A stretch of 64,000 nucleotides of DNA from Pyrrhosoma nymphula (lineage: Eukaryota; Arthropoda; Insecta; Odonata; Coenagrionidae): the NCBI GenBank assembly GCA_963573305.1, contig OY754330.1:1984001-2048000 (forward strand), given 5' to 3'. Shown piece after piece: positions 1 through 10,444 of this stretch (positions are counted from its first letter, which is position 1; each line of letters opens with the position of its first letter). Below the pieces are notes generated by a model. That model saw only the letters and a program-made list of their open reading frames with translations. It had not been told where the DNA came from and made no database searches. The position numbers and the translations under genes were made by a program.

Positions 1-132
1 TCATTTCGGACATTCACGGCATGCCCGTATGCACGCTATTTAATTTCTCGTAAGTTCGTGCATTTCATTGTTCTTTTGTCATTCTCCTGCGCTCCCGCTT
101 TTGTTTAAGTTCAGTGTGACTATTGCAACATC

Positions 133-1083
133 ATGGCTGGGAAACGAAAGTCGTTGGATCTGAAAACTAAATTACAAATTATTAATGAATGCGAAAGCGG
201 CGAGGGGTCCAAAAGCGTGATTGGGAGGCGATTGGGCATATCTTCCTCGACCTTATTCACCATTTTGAAGAATAAGGAGAAAATTCGTGCGGCAGTGCTT
301 CAAGAAGGATGACCAAGCAGCCAGAAACATTTGCGAGCAGGGGAACATTTGCAGTTAGAATCTGCCCTTTTCTCGTGGTTTTGCCAGCAGAGAGCAGCCG
401 GCATTCCTATAAGTGGCGGCCCATTGATGAAGGCAAAAGCGGAATATCTAAGTGAGAGGCTCGGTATTGACAATTTTAAATGTTCAATTGGCTGGTTTGC
501 TGGCTTTAAGCACAGGAAGGGAATATCTCTTCATAAATTATCCGGGGATTCCGCGAGTGTCGATGTAAGTGCTGTGGAGGGCTGGACTCCTGTCCTACAA
601 AGTTATATGAAGAATTTCAGCCCATGTGATATTTACAATGTGGACGAGACAGGTCTATTCTATAACCTCCTTCCAGACAAAACTCTAGCCACTCGAGGGG
701 ACCCTTGCAGAGGAGTGAAAAAAGTAAACGAGAGGTTGACTGTTCTTTTGTGTGCGAATATGGATGGCTCTGACAAGGTTAAACCATTCGTAGTGGCGAA
801 ATCCGCTCATCCTCGATGCTTCAAGGGAATTAAAACATTCCCATGCACATACGAATCGAATAAAAATGCTTGGATGACATCAAATTTATTTTCGCAATGG
901 TTAAGCGCGTTCGATGGTAGGATTGGCGGGAAAAATAGAAAAGTAGTATTGTTCATTGACAATTGCCCTGCCCATCCACAAATTGAACTTAGAAATGTGA
1001 AAATCATCTTATTGCTGCCGAACACGGCGATTGTTCTGCAGCCCTTGGACCAAGGGGTAATCAAGTTGTTTAAACATGTTTAA
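133..1083 (+). pseudogene. Tigger/pogo-type transposase pseudogene
   Basis: This is a decayed DDE transposase of the Tc1/mariner-pogo (Tigger) family, which would cut and paste its element at TA sites. The ATG at 133 opens a frame starting MAGKRKSLDLKTKLQI, a CENP-B-type helix-turn-helix. An in-frame TGA at 310-312 breaks it, and the same frame then continues through a second CENP-B-like DNA-binding region (FCQQRAAGIPISGGPL) into the catalytic domain. All three catalytic aspartate regions are visible: VDETGLFY, FIDNCPAHP and LQPLDQGVIK. The frame ends at 1083 just after the third aspartate, inside a 30-bp perfect palindrome, so the normal C-terminal tail is missing. It sits in intron 10 of INTS2 on the opposite strand. 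The family assignment is firm; the exact Tigger subfamily is not. Confidence 0.9.
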
Positions 1084-1091
1084 ACAACTTG
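1062..1091. repeat. 30-bp perfect palindrome at the transposase truncation point
   Basis: The sequence CAAGTTGTTTAAACA is followed directly by its exact reverse complement, with the centre between 1076 and 1077. The left half encodes the last transposase residues after the LDQG motif. The right half is the same bases inverted and supplies the stop codon. This looks like a template-switch or snap-back scar at a deletion junction rather than a regulatory site. Confidence 0.85.
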
Positions 1092-2089
1092 ATGCCCTGT
1101 ATTTTAAGTAGTCTACGTATTCTATTGTATTTTGTAATTGTTTCAAAGAGTATATGTAATGAAAAAAGGTCAAAGATGATTCATTTCGATGTGCACGAAA
1201 GGTATGTACTACAAATCATATGTTTATCTCGCTGCAGGGAGAGTAGTCAGTATTAATCACGGTATTCACTATCAACAAGTTCCCGATGCTGCCACTAGAT
1301 GGAAGTACGGTAGAAGATATTACGTGTATCTTGATGGAATTCATCTAGGAAGTTTCGGAACTTACAACTGTTATGTTTGGACTTGCTTGTAACAATTATG
1401 TTTCCAGATAGTATTCCACGCATAATTATTACTGCCAAGGACAATGGATAACTATTATATGCTTTAATAATCGTAAATGCTGGTGATATGGGCTCTTATG
1501 ATTCCGACAAGCCAAAGTCAGCTGTTTTCTGAGGCGATCTTACAGGTGTTGAAGTACTCTCCTTTATTTCCACCTTTTAACCAGAGAAGATAGCAGCCCT
1601 GTGTTTGCGTGGAACTAAATTCCCGAAGGTAATATCTTGGTCATGTAGTTATCTAGCATTTTTGCAAATTTTAATGAATAAAACTTTCTCTGAACCATAT
1701 ATCCGTTTTTATTCACTTTTTAGAGAGGTAGGAGGAATGAAATATTTTCTCGTTTCTGAAGTGTTTGCCGTGCATAGTCCGTTGCATTGCCATTACTTGC
1801 TGCCGTGACGCACCCAAACATCGGGACAATAACAATTTATTGCAATGCGCAGTACAGTACACATGTCACGAAGTGTCAAAATTCAATGTTTTCTATTCCA
1901 GTGCATGATATCTTTCATGGAATTTGATGTCATTGAAAGTGAATGCGATCATAAGGAATGGAAGTGTTCAAAAACATGATTTGTAATAGCTATCTCAATA
2001 GAATGTTATCGCCACTCACCAAAAATTCCCACAAAAATGGCTAAATAAGCATTAAATTTGTAGGAATCGGCTGTGAAATGATTATTTAA

Positions 2090-2254
2090 TCATTTTGGTA
2101 TTAACGAGAGCTCCGTTTAGCGAGTGATTTTTCAGGTCCCGAGAGCCCTCGCTAAACACAGCTTCCACTGTACAAAGATCGAGACCGGCGGAATGGTTCG
2201 TAAATTGGTGTCATTTCGTAAATTAGAGGTTTGTAAAAAAGAGGTTCTACTGTA
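2090..2254. mobile_element. Two nested Tigger-type terminal inverted repeat ends
   Basis: Two right-hand termini of pogo/Tigger-like elements lie 82 bp apart: one ends ...CTTCCACTG at 2170 followed by TA, the other ends ...GGTTCTACTG at 2252 followed by TA. The bases before each (a cgctaaacacagc stretch, and cgtaaattagagg) are the usual subterminal repeats of such elements. The arrangement suggests that one element inserted near the end of another. The transposase at 133-1083 probably belongs to one of them; the left ends are outside the window or not recognisable. Confidence 0.55.
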
Positions 2255-3098
2255 TTTTACCACTTAAAAAACAGTTCAGGGCACCCTTTTCCCAAAGCAT
2301 TTTTCCAGGAGTTTTTACAAGGACAACTTGAGATTCTTTTCTCTATCTGTTAATTCTTTTGCTGTGTATTCTCTCAAATAAAATTGATGTATATTTTGCA
2401 TACAGTGCCACGTTAACTTCATTTAAATCCCTGAGGTGATGGAAGAGGGGGCAAAGGACTTCAGTGGTACTAATGGGGGAATAAATGTACTAATGGGGGA
2501 ATGAAGTTTCCCAACAAATAGAGCACCACCACTATCAGTCTCTGAAGGAATATTGGCTCCCTTTCTCATGGCATATCATTCTTAGGTCTCGGCCATTTCT
2601 CGAGGGAAATTCAAACACAGTAAGGAGATAGACTCATCGTCGAGGCCAGTGGCAGATTACTGGCTGCTTGCCCACCCCAGGGCGTTAATGCGCTTCCAAA
2701 CGGACGCATATTAGACAACCTAGTGTGCATTTTGAAACATTTCATTGAACTCTCTCGCTCTCACTGTAGTTTCCTTACTGCATTACTTTTCCTCCCTTTT
2801 TCGTTTTTCTAAGGCCCTTTGCATCTTTCACACTCTGGCAAGGTCCTGGGATACACCCAGCACCCACCCCTCTCCCTAAAACCTGCGATACTTAACCGAA
2901 TACCACCACGAAAAAAGAAAATTATTTATTTAAAATAGGAATCAGTGTGGAACACGTGGGGGTAAACACACTTCCAGGGCACCTCTATTAGTGAAAGGAG
3001 ACTCGGAAAACAATTTTATTTTGGCCATTCCATCCTTCACAACCACCCTTCTAATTTATCTCCTGGGCTACAGCTCAAACTCAATATAATGATGCACT
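2255..3098. other. Intronic stretch without recognised features
   Basis: This part of INTS2 intron 10 has no long reading frame and no recognised transposon domain. It contains a short direct repeat (actaatgggggaat, twice near 2466-2502). Nothing else is supported. Confidence 0.5.
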
Positions 3099-3320
3099 GT
3101 CACAAAAACACACTGTACAAAATTCCACTAATTATTTTATTGCTGTCGACTGGTTTCGACGACTAAAGCGTCATTATCAAGACAAAACAGAAGGTAGAAT
3201 TGATATTGCTAGCCTTATATAATAGGGGAGGTTGGGAACATGGAGAAATGAGGGGAGGTCTGGAATTCACATTTGGTTGGAAGGAGGACGGATCGGATTT
3301 TGTACCGTGTGTTTTGTGAC
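3099..3320 (-). repeat. Foldback element with hammerhead-like core
   Basis: The outer arms gtcacaaaaacacactgtacaaaat (from 3099) and its imperfect inverse (ending 3320) face each other about 170 bp apart. Inside the left arm, read on the minus strand (about 3181 to 3147), is the structured core TTGATAAT, stem GACG/CGTC with loop CTTTAGT, then GAAACC. The same arrangement recurs elsewhere in the window. The element lies 56 bp upstream of the LTR element and has no coding potential. Confidence 0.6.
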
Positions 3321-3376
3321 AATGAATTCTATCTTCAATTTCCACAAAATATCGCCACAATCGATTAATTTGATTC

Positions 3377-3766
3377 TGTAAGCGTGCGCGCAGCAGTCAG
3401 CGCTAGCGTCACCCCGGTGTTGGTCTCAGCTGAAATGGTAGCCGCCGGATGTGGAATCACATTTAGGTGTGTCTCCTCTAACACCTGGCGGCGTCTTGCC
3501 GTGGGATCTTGCTCCGTTGGAAGATGCACGGGTAAGGTGAAAAGCTGCTGCAATTGCCGGCCAATAGGGAGCCCTCGAGGGGGGTCACGCGGTGACGCGG
3601 TGCTGGGCGCTGCGTGGTGGCAGGAGAGACTCGGGCAGTCTCGCGCGGGTGACCGATAAACATGTATATTGTGTGCGTGAATAAATTGTAAAAACAGAAT
3701 TTCCGACTTATTCCCTTACCGCGTCTTCTCCGGACCAAATCCTTTTATTTAAGCTAAGCGCATACA
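3377..3766 (+). repeat. 5' LTR of the errantivirus-like element
   Basis: This 390-bp LTR is bounded by TGTAAGCG and CGCATACA. It contains the polyadenylation signal AATAAA at 3680-3685. It differs from the 3' LTR by about 11 substitutions, including its last terminal base pair (CATACA here, CTTACA in the other), which slightly spoils the terminal inverted repeat. Confidence 0.92.
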
Positions 3767-3768
3767 AT

Positions 3769-3787
3769 TGGTGTCAGAAGTGGGATT
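3769..3787 (+). promoter_or_regulatory. Primer-binding site complementary to tRNA-Leu
   Basis: TGGTGTCAGAAGTGGGATT lies 2 bp after the 5' LTR. It is complementary to the 3' end of animal tRNA-Leu (…AATCCCACTTCTGACACCA), the usual way such elements prime minus-strand DNA synthesis. The tRNA match is from general knowledge and was not checked against a host tRNA. Confidence 0.8.
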
Positions 3788-3841
3788 GCCTCAAGGCGTT
3801 GGGAAGTGCGGTAATACCAAGTCGTGAAAAGGTGAGTGACA

Positions 3842-4603
3842 ATGGCGAGTCGCGTTAGTTTATCGGGTCGTGAAATGGAGCTCCAACAGGCGGTGGATGA
3901 ACTTTGCACGCAGCTGAGGGCCCTTAAAGAAGAAAACGCGATTTTTAGGGCCCGTACAGTAGACATGGCCGGAGCAGGGGAGAACTCGAGGAAGTCATTT
4001 TCAATGATATCGGCGATTGAAAGCTTTTCGGGATCCACAGGGGAAAACGTTGAAGCATTCTCTTCGCAATTAGAACAAGTGGGAAGGTTGGGTGGCTGGG
4101 ATGATGAGGACAGGCTAAGCGCGGTCACACTTCGCACACACGGAGGAGCCGCGGATCTCCTGAGGGCGAAGACGAGGGCGGGGGGGGCCTTGAACTACCC
4201 CGAAGCAAATAAGGTGCTGTTGGAGAGATATCAGGGGGTGAAGAATAGGAGATTTTACAGGGAGATGCTGGCAAACGTGCAAATGGGCCCAGGGGAGCTA
4301 ATAGAGGAGTTTGCAGATCGCATCCGCGATATAAATAGCCATACATGGAAGGAGGAGGGTGATGCTGCTGTGGCTGCCGCTCACCGGTCGGAGGCGGACG
4401 AGAGGGCTTTGGACGCCTTCCTTAATGGCCTTCACGGCAGGGTGGGTGAGCACACGCGCCTCGCAATGCCGGAGACGTTTGACGCCGCTGTCGCCGCAGC
4501 CGTGCGCGTGCGGGAGGCCGAGCGAAGGATTCGACCAGAGAGAGAGGGGCGAGAGGAAAGAAAAATTTTCGCGGTTCGTGATGGAGCCTGTCACGCCTGG
4601 TAG
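3842..4603 (+). pseudogene. gag of the LTR element, broken at the zinc knuckle
   Basis: The ATG at 3842 opens a 253-residue frame for the structural Gag protein. An N-terminal heptad-rich stretch (about residues 6-40) suggests a coiled coil. A capsid-like central region with FSGSTGENVEAFSSQLEQV resembles the Ty3/gypsy retrotransposon Gag domain, followed by a basic, arginine- and glutamate-rich stretch. The frame ends at 4603 just after a CHAW motif, and the second half of a CCHC zinc knuckle (GHWARNC) follows in another frame, so a small frameshift has split the nucleocapsid motif. It begins 75 bp after the 5' LTR. Confidence 0.8.
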
Positions 4604-4733
4604 GACACTGGGCCCGAAACTGCCGGGCGCGAGAACAGGGTAGTTTTAGCCAGCGGGCTGAGATGCCGTTAAACGGTTCCGGGGCCGAGCAAGTCGCCCG
4701 CAACGGCCCCAATTAAGGATTGTCCTCCCGTGT

Positions 4734-5040
4734 GTGCACCGCGAGGGGGGAGTGAAAGACTTGGCGGTGACTGTGACGTGTGGAGGCATGCGGCGGCGCA
4801 TGTTAGTGGAAACAGGAGCGCAGGTGAGCCTTTTAACTAAGAAGTGCTGTGGGGGCCGAGTACCGAAGAGGTCTACGTTCAGGATAAAGGGATTAAATGG
4901 AGGGTTTATTTGGAACTTCGGAGAGGTGGTGGTTCCGTTAGGTTTCGGCGATAGTGTGTATAACCTAAAGGCTCAGGTTGTAGACAGTTTGGGGGGTCAG
5001 GAAGGACTACTGGTGGCCAACGATTTTGGGAGATGTCAAG
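4734..5040 (+). pseudogene. Retroviral-type aspartic protease fragment
   Basis: The fragment has the fold signature of a retropepsin: a V-ETGAQVSLL active-site strand and a downstream hydrophobic flap-like region, as in Ty3/gypsy pol. The catalytic triplet normally reads D-T/S-G. Here the codon at 4809-4811 is GAA, giving E-T-G, which should abolish activity. The frame has no proper start. At about 5040 it jumps to integrase sequence, so the whole reverse transcriptase and RNase H region has been deleted. Confidence 0.75.
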
Positions 5041-6149
5041 GAGTATGTGAAGCGTTGTATAGCCTGTAGCCAGCGAAGCCCCTACGGTAAGTGCAGGGCC
5101 CCTCTACAGGCACTACCAGTGGCGGAAAGACCCTTCGAGTTCATTGCCATTGACGTAGTGGGCCCTCTTCCGTGACTGCGTATAACACGAGTAAACACAG
5201 GAGCACTGGGTTCACCCCGCACGAGTTGGTTTTTGGACGACAGATGGCATCACCTTTCAATTGTCTCGGAATGAGTAGCTCAAGAAAGGAACACCCTGGT
5301 GTGACAGGACTACGAGAGAGGTTGAAGGGAATGTGGAAACAATGCGCCCGTAATGATCGTTTAGCAGTGAGGAAAAGGAGGGAAACGGTGAGAGGAAAGG
5401 GTAAGGTGAGGGAATATAGAGAAGGCGACTACATATTTTTAGGTGACCCTTGTTTAAAAATAGGGCAAGTGAAAAAGTTTCATAGACCGTGGAAGGGCCC
5501 GTATCGCGTGTTGAAGGTAACTTCAAAGTGCAATCTACTGTTGGAGCTTCCATTTCGAACCCTTATTGTGCACATAAGTCGTGTTAAGCCTTATCACGGT
5601 CCTGTTCCCCCCCCTGATGCAGTGAATATTGGTGATCGCCCCCGTGGACGGCCAAAAAGAAACCGAATCACCGCGCGAGTTCCGGAGCCAGCTGATCCGA
5701 CCCCCCCTGAGTGGGAGGACGAGTGGGTGGAAGGTCGAGGGGAATCCTTGGTGACTCGAAGCACAGGAGGAGGAGACGTCAGCGCGGAAAGGGAGGACAC
5801 CGTTGCCATAGAGGAGGAGAAGTTCCTCCCCGCTTCCCCCTGTGTTGGCCATTCCCCTCCACCCCCTGTCCCTCATCAAGAAGACATTGCCTCTCCGCTC
5901 GAGGTGGAAGGAGTCGTCACCCCTCATCCCCATCCCACCCCTCCGCTCGAGGTAGAAGGAGTCGCCGCCCCTTATCCCCCTCCCCTCCCCCGACGTTGTC
6001 CATATCGTTTGCGGCCGAGAAGTGGACGTGGTGAGTCATCCCCACCTTACGTGATTCCCCCACCTGCATCCTCTCATCGCTATTATCTACGCCCGCGGGA
6101 GGTGCTGACACGATGGGAGGAGGAAGAAGAGGATCTGGAGGACCTTTAA
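5041..6149 (+). pseudogene. Integrase remnant of pol with proline-rich C-terminal tail
   Basis: The first part (about 5041-5171) resembles the zinc-binding end of integrase (CIACSQRSPYGKC) and the first catalytic aspartate strand (AIDVVGPLP). A second deletion near 5172 removes most of the DDE core. The rest is an open frame with the conserved YNTSKHRSTGFTPHELVFGR segment, a GPYRVLKV chromodomain-like region, and a long P/E-rich tail. That tail contains a 48-bp direct repeat (from 5895 and 5943) encoding PLEVEGV twice. The frame overlaps the env start by 37 bp. The missing catalytic residues make it non-functional. Confidence 0.82.
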
Positions 6150-7882
6150 AGAGTTGGGTTTGGTTGTTGTGGGTGGTGGGGTGTGGTTTGGACCGTACTA
6201 GGGGTCAAGAAGTGACACCATTAAAAAGTGGTATATTATTTGAAAGACAGCGAGATGTAATTTTAACTGAACATTCGTGGATGGTAGTAATAAATTTTGA
6301 TCTGGGTGCCATGAAAGACGAGTATAAAGAGGTGAGACAAATTTTCGATGACGTAAGGGGTAGAATGGAAGGGGAAGTTAGGCAGAGTTTTAGTCGGGGG
6401 TACCTCTTGGCGTTAGAAAGAATGAATAGGGAATACCAACATGTCAAGGAGGAAATAGAAACATTAGTAGATTTGGTCGAGAAACGACGAAACAGACGGG
6501 GCTGGATCAATTTTGGGGGCCAAGTATTAAAAACAGTTTTCGGAACGCTGGATGAACAGGATCTCCACCGTATTGAGGAAAAGATCAATAAATTAGAGCA
6601 GGACGGTTTGGGGATTCGGGGAGAGTTGGACAATCAAATTATAATAATGGCAGGATTAGAGGAGAGGGTGACAAACAATACCCGATTCCTACGAAATTTA
6701 GTTTCGGAATTGATTAGCGAAGCGAACAATAGCCGAAAATTAATTCAGGGATTAGCAAAGGCCAACCGGGAGTTGAGGCTACTGATAGCGACCGAGGAGG
6801 CGTTGAGGCAGATTGGGCATGTTCTTGTAAATGTTAGGATTGACCTTGTGGGGCTAAGGATGTCGCTAGAAAACAGCGTGTATAATAGTCTTAGCAGTGC
6901 CTTGGTTCCCCCTGGAAAGTTTTTAGAAATTATTAAAAGAATTCGCGATAATATTAACCCTCCTCTCCATATGTTAGCTCCTTGTGACCACGAATCACTG
7001 TATTTTTATTACAATATGGCGACAGCATCGGCTGTAGTAGTCAAAGACCGGCTACGGTTAGTTGTAGAAATCCCTTTGGGAAGTAAGGATAGTATGTTTG
7101 AACACTATAAACTAAAGTCTTTCCCAGTTTGGCATCAGAAACTGATGGGTTTCGGAAAATGGAGGGTTAGGGACACATTGCTAATAAACGGGGATCGGTC
7201 ATATTATTCAGTTTTAAATGAAGACGAGATGTTTGAATGTAAAAAGGGGCAAATTTATACTTGTCCGACTAAGTTTGTTTTGCGAACCGGGTCGTGGAAG
7301 AGTTGCGAGTATGATTTGTTTTTAGGAAGAGGTGCTGCTGAATGTGAAAGGGAAGGGGTTAATTTCACTGAGCCATATTTCGACCGAGTGAATCAAGGGT
7401 GGATTTACGCAATGCCAAGTCCATCCCATATCACAGTCGCGTGTCGGAACGCGGCTACAGCGAATAGGCCAGACTCTCGCCAACTTGAGGGGAGTGGGCT
7501 GATTACGAATGTCAGCCACTGTGACATAGTGGGAAGCAATTTTAAGTTATTAGCCAGTGGATACCAACGGAGCGAAATAAAGGGGAAACTATTAGAAATA
7601 GTCCTTCCGGATGTTAGGATAGTCGAGGATGAAGGCAGCCTAGATATTGGAAACGACTCGTATCTGGAGGGTCTGCGAGACGAACTGGGACGGGAATTAA
7701 TGACGCACAGGCACTCAGTGGATTTTAATAAATGGGTAGGGAGACTGCGAGCAGCTAGCACCTCTACTCGTAATGGAAATTGGGAAATCATTGTGGGGTT
7801 AGGGAGCGCCATTGGGATAACAATTCTGATGTTATATTTGTACTGGAAGCGGTCGGCGCTGAGTAGTAATTGCGGCGGGTGA
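6113..7882 (+). CDS. Env glycoprotein, F-protein-like (LTR element, intact ORF)
   Basis: This is an uninterrupted 589-codon frame for a type I membrane glycoprotein of the errantivirus/baculovirus F family. In that family the protein mediates membrane fusion of the enveloped particle. A signal peptide is likely at residues 1-32 (hydrophobic SWVWLLWVVGCGL). A furin-type site RRNRR at residues 125-129 (codons ending 6499) is followed by a glycine-rich fusion-peptide-like stretch. A long heptad-rich region follows, and a transmembrane helix lies near residues 557-577 with a short cytoplasmic tail. Potential N-glycosylation sites include NNT, NFT, NVS and NDS. It is unusual that env is open while gag and pol are broken. 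Errantiviral env is normally made from a spliced RNA; no specific splice site was assigned here. Confidence 0.88.
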   Translation: MGGGRRGSGGPLKSWVWLLWVVGCGLDRTRGQEVTPLKSGILFERQRDVILTEHSWMVVINFDLGAMKDEYKEVRQIFDDVRGRMEGEVRQSFSRGYLLALERMNREYQHVKEEIETLVDLVEKRRNRRGWINFGGQVLKTVFGTLDEQDLHRIEEKINKLEQDGLGIRGELDNQIIIMAGLEERVTNNTRFLRNLVSELISEANNSRKLIQGLAKANRELRLLIATEEALRQIGHVLVNVRIDLVGLRMSLENSVYNSLSSALVPPGKFLEIIKRIRDNINPPLHMLAPCDHESLYFYYNMATASAVVVKDRLRLVVEIPLGSKDSMFEHYKLKSFPVWHQKLMGFGKWRVRDTLLINGDRSYYSVLNEDEMFECKKGQIYTCPTKFVLRTGSWKSCEYDLFLGRGAAECEREGVNFTEPYFDRVNQGWIYAMPSPSHITVACRNAATANRPDSRQLEGSGLITNVSHCDIVGSNFKLLASGYQRSEIKGKLLEIVLPDVRIVEDEGSLDIGNDSYLEGLRDELGRELMTHRHSVDFNKWVGRLRAASTSTRNGNWEIIVGLGSAIGITILMLYLYWKRSALSSNCGG

Positions 7883-8372
7883 GCGGTAGAAAGGAAGAGG
7901 AGGAAAGGAGTAATCGACGCGAAGAATGTGCGCGTCACGCTATCGAGCTTGGAAGCCCCTGCTGAAGAAGTAGGAGCAGAGCCCGATGAAATAATTAGGA
8001 ATTAGGTTAGTGTCTTGCAGGGGTTATTTTATTTTCATGAACGGAACATATCATTCCGCTAATTTCAAGAAAAAACACATTATTGAGATGAATAAGTTTG
8101 GTGTATATGTTTTGATAGTGATGTTGATAAGGGATTTCACTTAAACTTGAACATTTTATAATTAAATGAATATTGGTAAATGTCAAAATAACAGGTTTAC
8201 ATGGACTATATGATAAAAGTGTTATAAACAGTCAATGTGCAATAGAAGAAGAATTTCTAGAACAAACTTCACAAGATATAACAACCAGTGCATGAATAGT
8301 AGTGAATTGTAGAGGGTGTTAGTTTGCATAGACTATGAATTGGGACTGTATGTGTGTAGTCATGTGTATGTA
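7883..8372 (+). other. Post-env 3' region of the LTR element
   Basis: After the env stop there is a short GA-rich stretch (7883-7990) and then AT-rich sequence without a supported frame. It belongs to the untranslated 3' part of the retroelement and runs up to the Tigger-type insertion. Confidence 0.5.
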
Positions 8373-10179
8373 CAGTAGAATCCTGATTTAAGGTTTTTTA
8401 GGGGGGACAAAATTTAAAACACTAAATGCGGATAAACACTAAATGAGAACTTGTCATTTTTTTTAGGTTATAGGGTCTGTAATGATTAGAACAGCTTTCT
8501 ACGAAAAGAAAATATAATTTCAAGTTACATAAAACAATAAAAAATTTTCATTAGTTTTATATGCTCTTCCCAAAGAAGGTTGGATTCAGTGACAAAATGA
8601 AAATAAATGAAAAATGAACCAAAAATGAAAATGCCTTAACAAAAAATACAATGCATTAGCCTTCTGACTTCTCAGGAATTGAATATCAATTTTAAAACTT
8701 TTAGGAGAGACTAATTATATTTCTGAACAGCTACTTTTTAAGTTCCTCAAACGGGGACTTTTTTGAGTGCTTACGACGCTTAGATAAAACACCCAATGCT
8801 GTGGATTCTCTTAAAATTGCTTCCCTTTTCATTATGATGTTGTTCAATGTTGTTACTGGCATGAACAGCTTCTTCGCCTAGTCAATTCTCTTTAAGTGAG
8901 GATTTTTATCCACCTCCTCAATAATTTTTCTCTGCTCTCTATAAACCAATAGCACACAGGAGACTGGTACTAGTCGATCAGTGGTCTTGTTGAAGAGTTT
9001 TTTCTTGTAACACTGCTGACTCGACTGCTGTGGAACATATGATTTTCAAAGAAGTCGCCAACTCTCTTTTCTGAGCCACTTCTCACTGGCCTCAAATGTG
9101 GCTATACAATACATTGTATTTTTTAAATCTGTTACGCAACTAACTAAAACCTTACTACCGACCATCCAACCCTAACTCGTACATGCTGTAATTTGAACCT
9201 TCAGGTAAAACACATTGTAATTCAACCCTCCCGCCTTTTTTTGTGTGGCCGTAACTTAATAATGGCATGAAGCTAACGTTGGCATTTTTTGGGGTTAAAT
9301 TTTACTGTCGTCACTGTGGCACCTAATAGATGTTGGCAATTTTCCTAAGAAAAATGGATTTAAGGAAAATTCCCACTGGGAATGTTAGTGTGGATGGTTA
9401 TCAACGTTTAAAATTCCATTATTGCACATTTCTCAGTGGTCTCGATGCATTTTTACTACCCATTTTATTCTGTAAAAGCGAGGAGTAGGCGGCTATGAAC
9501 TCGAAAAATCATCATTAAAGACGAACGAAAGATATACATTTCATTTCGCAAAATATTGATACTTTACAATTATGAGAATATTAAGGATGGTACGACATAA
9601 TGAGAATTCCTTATTTAGCTATCAATTTTGATTTGTAGCTCCGAGAAATTAAGCTGCTGTTGCACATGCAAGTTTCTCACATGGCGTGCAGTTCGACATT
9701 CATTTTTTCTACACAGCGTAAATTTCGACGATTTCAACAGCTTAATTTGGCATATCATCCTTGAGTTAAACTTACTATCGGGGAAAATGCGGTTTTACAT
9801 TTATGTATGTATTACCAAGAGCATACAATATCTTAGTGTTGGTATGTTCATTATACATTCATTCATTGTACATATACAAGCATCTTAAAGCGAAACCTTA
9901 AGGATCGTCGACCTATTGAAAACTAATACTGGTGATAGTCATCACTGATGTATGGATAATCATTTGCATGAATCATCATGAATAAACCTTAAATCAGGTA
10001 AAAATTCTTGTGCGGGATAATTTTTTACAACCTAGAATGCGGAGAAACGCAGAATGCGGAGACGCTAAATTAGGACAATTTTTACATTGTTTTTATAGGG
10101 AATGAATTGGGACCTCAAAAAATAAACGTTAAATGCGGAAAAACGTTAAATGCGAAGACATTAAATCCGGATCCGACTG
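8373..10179. mobile_element. Non-autonomous Tigger-type element nested in the LTR element
   Basis: The left end CAGTAGAATCCTGATTTAA and the right end (inverted) CAGTCGGATCCGGATTTAA match at most positions and are flanked by TA on both sides (8371-8372 and 10180-10181), as expected for pogo/Tigger elements. Subterminal copies of an aaatgcgga-like motif occur near both ends. The 1.8-kb interior has no recognisable transposase. It inserted between env and the 3' LTR, so it is younger than the retroelement. Confidence 0.78.
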
Positions 10180-10432
10180 TATTTGTTTCCCTTTGTCATT
10201 CCCATTCCATTTATTTTGTTTACCTATGTAGGTCATGGGCAAAACGATTGTGGTGAGTCTTTATATTGTTGGGTGAAAACTATTTTTCAGAGGCAGTGTT
10301 ATTTTCTGGGTTGCATTTAAATAATTAATGTATAATCTGATTTTTATTTTTAGAACATTGGTTGACTGATTGGTTGTTGAATGAATCGCTGAATACAACA
10401 TGTTATTCATTATTATTCAGCGATTCACTTTT

Positions 10433-10444
10433 GGGGGAAAGTGG
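10433..10444 (+). promoter_or_regulatory. Polypurine tract
   Basis: GGGGGAAAGTGG directly precedes the 3' LTR. This is the position and composition of the primer for plus-strand DNA synthesis in LTR elements. It is nearly all purine, with one T. Confidence 0.75.

Noticed and set aside
807..1064. Minus-strand open frame over the Tigger transposase
   Set aside because: It is the antisense shadow of the transposase frame, with no family features.
3384..3738. Open frames on both strands inside the LTRs (also 10362-10806)
   Set aside because: They lie within the long terminal repeats, recur in both copies and have no protein features.
5535..5933. Minus-strand 132-codon frame opposite the pol tail
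   Set aside because: It is produced by the GC-rich proline-coding repeats of the plus-strand frame.
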